Under the pieces are notes generated by a model. That model made no database searches. It was given only the letters and a program-made list of their open reading frames with translations, and was not told where the DNA came from. Made by a program: the position numbers and the translations under genes. A DNA stretch of 5,151 nucleotides from Tannerella sp. Its GTDB lineage: Bacteria; Bacteroidota; Bacteroidia; Bacteroidales; Tannerellaceae. The DNA lies in assembly GCA_031289445.1 (NCBI GenBank), contig JAITPL010000095.1:1-5151 (forward strand), written 5' to 3'. This document shows positions 1 to 5,151 of this stretch, piece by piece; the stretch's first letter is position 1, and each line of letters begins with the position of its first letter.

Positions 1-641
1 GCGACTGTCCTGAGCGCTATCTCGTGGTAGCCGTTAGTAGCAATGGTGGTATCGACCGATATGAATGTATTCGACTGCACTGCGCCGAGATGGATGCGGG
101 GTTTCTGCGTCATTTCGTCCGACAAACCCCATATATTCACTCCAAGCACGTATGAACTGCCTGAGGAATAAGGCATTTGCGGCTCTATCGCGAAGCGCAG
201 GGTATTGAAAGCACGTTCGGGGCGGAAAGCAAATGTACGGTCGTAAATCCAGACGTCTATTGAGTCTTTTGCCGATACTTCGCCCGAGAGCGGGTTAGGT
301 TTGATGTCGCCAAGCGCGTCGATGCCGGCGTTGATGTCGCGTAGCGCTAAGCGGTAAATCCGCATGTAGAGGTCCATGTTTTGTCCGTACCATACAAGCG
401 TCGAATCGTATTGCTCCTGCGTTATGCCGTGTTTTGCGAAGACCGAGTTATATAGCCTGTTACGGTCGTTGGCCGTCGGGTAGGACTCATAGTTAGTCTC
501 AACAAAAGCCTCGGCGAGTTGCATGTCGTAGAGCAGCGCACGCATCTTTTTTTCCGAGATGATGTGCTTGGGAACGCGGCTACATGACGCAATGATGAAG
601 AGAGCAGCCAACAAACAGTATATTAGCGTCTTAGTCTTCAT
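1..641 (-). CDS. DUF4296 lipoprotein, C-terminus cut by window edge
   Basis: The reading frame starts at an ATG at 641 and stays open for 213 codons to the window edge, so the C-terminus is missing. It begins MKTKTLIYCLLAALFIIASC: a short basic N-terminus, a hydrophobic stretch (about residues 6-18) and a lipobox IASC with Cys20 as the lipidated residue, so it should be cut by signal peptidase II. Residues following Cys (SRVPK) carry no acidic cluster, which argues against the Bacteroidota surface-export signal and for a periplasm-facing lipoprotein. Residues about 23-105 match my memory of the DUF4296 family: VPKHIISEKKM, then LLYDMQLAEAFVE, a helical region, and the hallmark LVWYGQNMDLYMRIY (about 82-96). 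The following 100 or so residues are not recognised; they look beta-rich and lack obvious catalytic motifs. Function is unknown. It overlaps the 3' end of lspA by 11 bases, suggesting translational coupling with the enzyme that matures it. Confidence 0.85.
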   Translation of the reverse strand, partial: MKTKTLIYCLLAALFIIASCSRVPKHIISEKKMRALLYDMQLAEAFVETNYESYPTANDRNRLYNSVFAKHGITQEQYDSTLVWYGQNMDLYMRIYRLALRDINAGIDALGDIKPNPLSGEVSAKDSIDVWIYDRTFAFRPERAFNTLRFAIEPQMPYSSGSSYVLGVNIWGLSDEMTQKPRIHLGAVQSNTFISVDTTIATNGYHEIALRTV

Positions 642-1275
642 TTTCCTCTTTCGGCTTGGCAAAACTCTCCGACAGTTCGCGCCGGTAGAAGATAAGCAGT
701 ATGAAAACGCTTACACAGATAGAAGAATCGGCAATATTGAATATGGGACGGAAAAACACAAAATCCTGTCCGCCCCAGACAGGTATCCATTCCGCCCAAG
801 TAGTCTCTATTAGCGGGAAGTAGAGCATATCGACCACCTTGCCGTGCAGGAATGTAGAATAGCCGCCACCTTCGGGCAGCAGTGTGGCTATCTGGCCGTA
901 GCTGCTGTCGAAAATCACGCCGTAGAACATGCAGTCAATGATATTGCCGAGAGCGCCGGCGAGTATCATCGAGAGGCAAATAATGAAACCCTGCTTGAAT
1001 CCTCGCTTTGCCAGTTTGACGATAAAGTAGCCGAATGCACCGACAATCGCTATACGGAAGATAGTAAGTATGTTTGTATCAATCAGTTGAATACCAAAGG
1101 CCATACCCGGATTTTCGGTATAGTAAATCTTGAACCAGGATGTTATCTCGATGCTTGAGTACAGTTGCATACTAGTCTTGATCCAGACTTTCGAAGCCTG
1201 ATCAACGAGCAACAGCACGACGACGGCCATAGCCGCGTACATGAGGCGTCTGCCATATAATTTACTTTGCCCCAC
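631..1275 (-). CDS. lspA: Lipoprotein signal peptidase (signal peptidase II)
   Basis: An inner-membrane aspartyl protease that removes the signal peptide of prolipoproteins just before the diacylglyceryl-modified cysteine. Visible motifs, numbered from the GTG start: DQASK at 25-29 after the first membrane helix (about 12-31), ENPG at 54-57, GNIIDC at 110-115 with first catalytic Asp114, HGKVVDM at 144-150, and FNIAD at 179-183 with second catalytic Asp183 at the head of the last helix. Membrane segments are about 12-31, 66-88, 95-114 and 183-198; the tail is charged (KPKEENED). At 214 residues it is longer than the usual 160-170, because the loop between the catalytic aspartates is enlarged. 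The start is uncertain: GTG at 1275 overlaps the dksA-like gene by 14 bases and gives a basic N-terminus (K5, R9, R10), while an ATG at 1242 would give 203 residues. I favour GTG moderately. Fourth helix and both catalytic aspartates are intact, so it should be active. Confidence 0.95.
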   Translation of the reverse strand: MGQSKLYGRRLMYAAMAVVVLLLVDQASKVWIKTSMQLYSSIEITSWFKIYYTENPGMAFGIQLIDTNILTIFRIAIVGAFGYFIVKLAKRGFKQGFIICLSMILAGALGNIIDCMFYGVIFDSSYGQIATLLPEGGGYSTFLHGKVVDMLYFPLIETTWAEWIPVWGGQDFVFFRPIFNIADSSICVSVFILLIFYRRELSESFAKPKEENED

Positions 1276-1642
1276 CTTCTTTTGCTTCTATGCTTAATGT
1301 AGCGTGAGGGACAGCCCGCAGGCGTTCCTTGGGAATCAGCTTGCCGGTCTCGCGACAGATGCCGTAAGTTTTGTTCTCGATGCGCACAAGGGCGGCTTGG
1401 AGGCCCTGTATGAACTTCATCTGGCGTTGCGCCAGTCGTCCGGCCTCTTCTTTCGAGAGTGTATTAGCGCCTTCTTCAAGCACTTTAAATGTAGGAGATG
1501 TGTCGGACACATCGTTACCCTCCAAGTTTGTTATTCCGTCGCGAAGATGCTCGTAGTCACGTTTCGCTTTCTCAAGTTTGTCAAGAATAATTGTGCGAAA
1601 CTCTTCCAATTCCTCATCCGAATATCTTGTCTTGTCTGCCAT
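1262..1642 (-). CDS. TraR/DksA-family protein with degenerate zinc finger
   Basis: A 126-residue member of the DksA/TraR family. In Proteobacteria such proteins enter the RNA polymerase secondary channel and, with ppGpp, adjust transcription; that role here is inference. Residues about 8-38 and 60-90 are highly charged helices that should form the coiled-coil hairpin. The segment between them holds DVSDTS (44-49), resembling the DxxDxA tip motif of E. coli DksA, although its distance to the finger is about nine residues longer, so the equivalence is unsure. The C-terminal TYGICRETGKLIPKERLRAV block plus PHATLSIEAK is the family finger module. It keeps only Cys96; the other ligand positions are Thr99, Ser117 and Ala120, with C-x2-C-x17-C-x2-C spacing preserved, so it probably binds no zinc. 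The ATG at 1642 follows ileS after 24 bases, with no Shine-Dalgarno sequence and no terminator between them, so cotranscription is likely. The stop lies inside the start region of lspA. Confidence 0.9.
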   Translation of the reverse strand: MADKTRYSDEELEEFRTIILDKLEKAKRDYEHLRDGITNLEGNDVSDTSPTFKVLEEGANTLSKEEAGRLAQRQMKFIQGLQAALVRIENKTYGICRETGKLIPKERLRAVPHATLSIEAKEGGAK

Positions 1643-1666
1643 AAAATTAATGTTTTTGGGTTATTA

Positions 1667-4600
1667 TTATATTTTTTCTACTTTAATGTCAAGCTTGAAG
1701 TCATCGAAATCCAACTCCGTCGTATTTGATAGATAATCAACAATATCAAGCGATTCGGCCAGGACCTGACGGCTAATATAGTCGGAATATTCGCGTATTG
1801 CCACGTCGGCTTCGGGCGACGAAACGACGGCGATGCGTATCTTGTCGGTTATCTCGAAACCGCTGCTTTTACGCAGGTTTTGAATACGGTTGACGAGTTC
1901 GCGAGCCAGACCTTCCTTGCGCAGGTCGTCGGTTACGGTAACGTCGAGCGCAATAGTCAGATTGCCCTCATTGGCAACCAGCCAGCCCGGAATATCTTCG
2001 GATATTATCTCGACATCGTCCTTCAATACAAGGCTTTCCTGACCTTCAATATTGAAAACGAACTGTCCCGCCTGCTCAAAAGCATAGATATCGTCCTGCG
2101 ACATTGCCTGTATAGCAACGGCTAACTGCTTCATTATCTTGCCGTAACGCGGGCCTAACTTCTTGAAATCGGGCTTTATCTTCTTAATCAAAATGCCAGA
2201 AGCATTGTCAACAAACTCCAGCGTCTTGACGTTCACCTCGTTCAGGACGAGATTCTTGATAGCTTCTATATCAGCCTTCTGTTCTGCGTTCAAGGCCGGT
2301 ATCATTATAGTTTGCAGCGGCTGGCGCACCTTGATATTGACCTTGCGGCGCAAAGCCAGCGTCATCGACGATAAATCCTGCGCTATCTGCATACTGTTCT
2401 CAAGCGCCTTGTTGATGACCGTTTCGTCGCAAACGGGAAAGTCAGCCAAGTGAACCGACGAAACGCTGTCGCGACCGCTGACCGCAATCAAGTCCGTGAA
2501 AAGTTGGTCGGCGAAGAATGGCGAGATAGGCGACATCAGTTTGGCAACGGTTTCGAGGCAGGCGTAAAGCGTCTGATAAGCAGATAGTTTGTCCTGCGTC
2601 ATACCGCCGCCCCAGAAACGACGGCGATTAAGTCGCACATACCAGTTACTGAGATGGTTGTTGACGAAGTCCGAAATCAGTCTGCCTGCCCGCGTAGGCT
2701 CGTAGGTCTCGTAATATTCATCGACCTCTTTTATCAGCGAGTTGAGCAGCGATAGTATCCAGCGGTCTATTTCGGGTCGTTCGTCTGTCGGCACGTCCGG
2801 CTCTTTGTAGGCGAAACCGTCAACATTGGCATAGAGCGCGAAAAACGAATATGTGTTGTACAGAGTGCCGAAAAATTTGCGCCTCACTTCGTCGATGCCG
2901 TCTATGTCGAATTTTATATTATCCCATGGCGAGGCATTAGTAATCATGTACCATCTCAGCGGGTCGGAGCCGTATTTTTCTATAGTCGAGAACGGGTCGA
3001 TGGCGTTACCGAGACGCTTGGACATCTTGTTGCCGTTTTTATCAAGCACAAGTCCGTTGGATACTACGTTCTTGAAGGCTACGCTGTCGAAAATCATGCT
3101 GCCCAAAGCGTGCAGGGTGAAAAACCAACCGCGTGTCTGGTCAACGCCTTCGGCTATAAAATCTGCCGGATAGACACTTCGACTGTCGAAGGCTTCCCTG
3201 TTCTCGAAAGGATAATGAATTTGCGCGTAAGGCATGGCTCCCGAATCAAACCATACATCTATCAGGTCGGCCTCGCGTTTCATCGCCTGACCCTTGTCCG
3301 AAACGAGGATTATCTCATCCACATAAGGCCGGTGCAGGTCGATGCGATTATAATTTTCGTCCGAATAGTCGCCGGGCGTGAAGCCGTTATCCTTGTAGGG
3401 ATTAGTCTTCATCAATCCGGCTGCTACGGATTTTTCTATCTCGTTGAACAACTCTTCTACCGAGCCGATGCAGCGCTCTTCGGTATTGTCTTCGGTGCGC
3501 CAGACCGGTAGCGGCGTGCCCCAGTAACGGCTACGACTGAGATTCCAGTCCTGCAGGTTTTCGAGCCACTTGCCAAAGCGTCCGGTACCGGTCGATTGAG
3601 GCTTCCAGTTGATTGTGTTATTAAGTTCTATCATGCGCTCGCGGCAGGCTGTGGTGCGAATAAACCAGCTGTCGAGCGGATAGTAGAGTATAGGTTTGTC
3701 GGTGCGCCAACAGTGCGGATAGTTGTGCACGTGTTTCTCGATTTTGAATGCCAAACCCTGCTGTTTAAGCATGACGCAGAGGTCGATGTCGAGGGTCTCG
3801 TCGCCACCTTTAAAATCGGGGTCGTAGTCGTTCTTCACAAACCGGCCTGAATATGGAGTATAAAGCGCTGTATTGACGGAGGTTTGCACATAGTTGTCGT
3901 CCAATTCTTCCAAGCGATAGAAACGTCCTTTCAAATCGACCGCCGGTCGCAGGTTGCCGGCCTTGTCAACGAGTTGCATGGGCGGGACATTAAACGTCTT
4001 GGCGACACGGGCATCGTCAGCGCCGAAAGTAGGCGCTATATGTACTATTCCGGTGCCGTCTTCGGTCGTTACATAATCTCCCGAAATAACGCGAAATGCG
4101 CCTTCACCGGGATTAAACCAGGGTATAAGTTGCTCATATTCAAGCCCTGTCAAGTCCTTGCCCTGATACTCGGCTACTATTTGATACGGAATGATTTTAT
4201 CTCCCTGCTTATATTCTTCCAGCGCCAGACCTTCGGCTTTGGCGCTGAAATGTGCTGCTATCAGGTCTTTGGCAAGAACGACAGTCAAAGGAACGCCGCT
4301 GTAAGGGTTATAAGTGCGCACTGCGGCATAGCGGATATTAGCGCCTACGCAAAGGGCTGTATTGGAGGGCAAGGTCCAAGGTGTTGTAGTCCATGCGGTA
4401 AAGTATGGCGTTCCCCAGCCTGTCATTTCGGGCAGAGGATTTTTGCAGGGGAAGAGCGCCGTAACGGTCGTATCCTTGACGTCCCGATAGCAGCCCGGTT
4501 GATTGAGTTCGTGGGTGCTAAGCCCTGTCCCTGCCGCCGGCGAGTAAGGCTGAATAGTGTATCCCTTATAAAGAAAACCTTTCGTGTAGAGTTCCTTCAG

Positions 4601-5092
4601 CAAATACCAAAGCGTCTCGATATAGCGGTTGTCGTAAGTGATGTAGGGGTGTTCCATGTCCACCCAGTAACCCATGCGTTGCGTCAGGTCTTCCCACTCC
4701 TTGGTGAACTTCATCACATCCCTGCGGCATTCGCTGTTATACTCCGCCACTGAAATCTTGCGGCCTATGTCTTCTTTCGTTATACCGAGACTTTTCTCCA
4801 CTCCGAGTTCGACCGGCAAACCGTGCGTATCCCAACCGGCCTTGCGCTCGACGCGAAAGCCTTTCATTGTCTTATATCGGCAGAAGATGTCTTTTATAGA
4901 GCGGGCAATCACGTGATGAATACCGGGCATGCCGTTAGCTGAGGGCGGCCCTTCGTAGAAGATATACGCCGGTCTGCCTTCGCGGATACGTACGCTTTGG
5001 CGAAATACGTCGTCCACATTCCATTTTTCAAGCATCCTTTTATTGACTTCCGACAAATCAAATGCCTCATATTCAGTAAACTGATTTCTCAT
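1667..5092 (-). CDS. ileS: Isoleucyl-tRNA synthetase, IleRS2 (eukaryote-like) type
   Basis: A cytoplasmic class I synthetase that charges tRNA-Ile with isoleucine and hydrolyses mischarged valine. From the ATG at 5092 it has 1141 residues, within the long range of IleRS2 enzymes. In order: Rossmann-fold start with YEGPPSANGMPGIHH, where the HIGH signature reads GIHH (57-60); AGWDTHGLPVE (85-95); the CP1 editing domain (about 190-470) with TTTPWTLPSN (235-244) and GTGIVHIAPTFGADD (346-360, likely editing Asp360); RYWGTPLPVW (522-531); WFDSGAMPYAQ (614-624); GVDQTRGWFFT (649-659); the KMSKS loop as KMSKR (689-693); then the helical anticodon-binding domain (about 770-920, including NWYVRLNRRRFW) and a long C-terminal domain with LRKEGLARELVNRIQNLRKS (1057-1076). 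The frame can be extended to a TTG at 5125, but that codon lies inside the promoter -7 element and the family starts near MRNQFTEYEAFDLS. Translation ends in three consecutive in-frame TAA codons. First gene of the string. Confidence 0.98.
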   Translation of the reverse strand: MRNQFTEYEAFDLSEVNKRMLEKWNVDDVFRQSVRIREGRPAYIFYEGPPSANGMPGIHHVIARSIKDIFCRYKTMKGFRVERKAGWDTHGLPVELGVEKSLGITKEDIGRKISVAEYNSECRRDVMKFTKEWEDLTQRMGYWVDMEHPYITYDNRYIETLWYLLKELYTKGFLYKGYTIQPYSPAAGTGLSTHELNQPGCYRDVKDTTVTALFPCKNPLPEMTGWGTPYFTAWTTTPWTLPSNTALCVGANIRYAAVRTYNPYSGVPLTVVLAKDLIAAHFSAKAEGLALEEYKQGDKIIPYQIVAEYQGKDLTGLEYEQLIPWFNPGEGAFRVISGDYVTTEDGTGIVHIAPTFGADDARVAKTFNVPPMQLVDKAGNLRPAVDLKGRFYRLEELDDNYVQTSVNTALYTPYSGRFVKNDYDPDFKGGDETLDIDLCVMLKQQGLAFKIEKHVHNYPHCWRTDKPILYYPLDSWFIRTTACRERMIELNNTINWKPQSTGTGRFGKWLENLQDWNLSRSRYWGTPLPVWRTEDNTEERCIGSVEELFNEIEKSVAAGLMKTNPYKDNGFTPGDYSDENYNRIDLHRPYVDEIILVSDKGQAMKREADLIDVWFDSGAMPYAQIHYPFENREAFDSRSVYPADFIAEGVDQTRGWFFTLHALGSMIFDSVAFKNVVSNGLVLDKNGNKMSKRLGNAIDPFSTIEKYGSDPLRWYMITNASPWDNIKFDIDGIDEVRRKFFGTLYNTYSFFALYANVDGFAYKEPDVPTDERPEIDRWILSLLNSLIKEVDEYYETYEPTRAGRLISDFVNNHLSNWYVRLNRRRFWGGGMTQDKLSAYQTLYACLETVAKLMSPISPFFADQLFTDLIAVSGRDSVSSVHLADFPVCDETVINKALENSMQIAQDLSSMTLALRRKVNIKVRQPLQTIMIPALNAEQKADIEAIKNLVLNEVNVKTLEFVDNASGILIKKIKPDFKKLGPRYGKIMKQLAVAIQAMSQDDIYAFEQAGQFVFNIEGQESLVLKDDVEIISEDIPGWLVANEGNLTIALDVTVTDDLRKEGLARELVNRIQNLRKSSGFEITDKIRIAVVSSPEADVAIREYSDYISRQVLAESLDIVDYLSNTTELDFDDFKLDIKVEKI

Positions 5093-5122
5093 ATTTATCT
5101 GTTTCCATTTTAAAAATCGTCG

Positions 5123-5130
5123 CAAAGATA
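5123..5130 (-). promoter_or_regulatory. Bacteroidota-type -7 promoter element of ileS
   Basis: On the minus strand this reads TATCTTTG, an exact match to the TAnnTTTG -7 consensus of the Bacteroidota primary sigma factor. It sits 30 bases upstream of the ileS ATG, giving a predicted transcript start near 5117-5120 and a leader of roughly 25-28 bases that is A/T rich and has no Shine-Dalgarno sequence. The expected -33 TTTG element, about 19 bases further upstream, falls across the window edge. A TTG at 5145-5147 is only 14 bases from the -7 element, probably too close to serve. No transcript data are available, so this is a sequence match plus position. Confidence 0.65.
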
Positions 5131-5151
5131 GGAATAATAATTGACAATTGA

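Noticed and set aside
559..1158. Two plus-strand open frames (559-813 and 844-1158)
   Set aside because: Both are antisense to lspA and the DUF4296 start, and their translations do not resemble any protein family I know.
1643..1666. Possible promoter or terminator between ileS and the dksA-like gene
   Set aside because: The 24-base spacer has no hairpin with a T tract and no TAnnTTTG element, so read-through transcription is the simpler view.
1304..1729. 141-codon plus-strand open frame across the dksA-like gene and the ileS end
   Set aside because: Antisense to two well-supported genes, with no recognisable motif and no promoter; a shadow frame.
3582..3591. 10-base palindrome CCGGTACCGG
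   Set aside because: It arises from codons for the conserved STGTGRFGKW stretch of IleRS and is too short to mean anything inside a conserved coding region.
3884..4753. 289-codon open frame on the plus strand
   Set aside because: It lies wholly antisense to the conserved ileS editing and catalytic region, its translation shows no domain or motif, and its length is explained by the codon use of ileS on the other strand.
5093..5122. T-box or other riboswitch controlling ileS
   Set aside because: The predicted leader is under 30 bases, too short for a T-box or attenuator, and T-boxes are not expected in Bacteroidota.
1..5151. tRNA, rRNA, CRISPR array, insertion sequence or phage element
   Set aside because: Nearly the whole window is occupied by four housekeeping-type genes on one strand, and I saw no tRNA-like fold, no spaced repeats and no transposase or integrase motif.

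Overview
The window looks like ordinary chromosomal DNA from a member of the Bacteroidota, most likely order Bacteroidales. The evidence is the IleRS2-type isoleucyl-tRNA synthetase, a TraR/DksA protein with a degenerate zinc finger, an LspA with a long periplasmic insertion, a DUF4296 lipoprotein, a TAnnTTTG-type -7 promoter element and the lack of clear Shine-Dalgarno sequences. Base composition is moderate (close to half G+C by eye), which would suit Muribaculaceae-like or related gut Bacteroidales, but genus cannot be fixed from this window.

All genes lie on the minus strand and form one tight gene string, read from high to low coordinates. A promoter at about 5123-5130 drives ileS (5092-1667). 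A 24-base gap follows, then a dksA/traR-like gene (1642-1262). Next is lspA (GTG start at 1275, end at 631), which overlaps the dksA-like gene by 14 bases. Last is a DUF4296 lipoprotein gene starting at 641, overlapping lspA by 11 bases and running off the left edge. There is no gene-free stretch over 300 bases, and I see no RNA gene, mobile element, CRISPR array or terminator.

Functionally the string joins translation (IleRS), a possible RNA-polymerase-binding regulator (DksA-like), lipoprotein maturation (signal peptidase II) and a lipoprotein that is itself a predicted LspA substrate. The gene order matches what I remember from Bacteroides and relatives, so it is a conserved housekeeping cluster rather than an accessory region.

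I did not find a new system. The most notable points are the swapped HIGH motif (GIHH) in IleRS, which is associated with very high mupirocin resistance in IleRS2 enzymes; the loss of three of four zinc ligands in the DksA-like protein with perfect retention of spacing; the roughly 50-residue insertion between the two LspA catalytic aspartates; and a tiny upstream ORF overlapping the ileS start codon.
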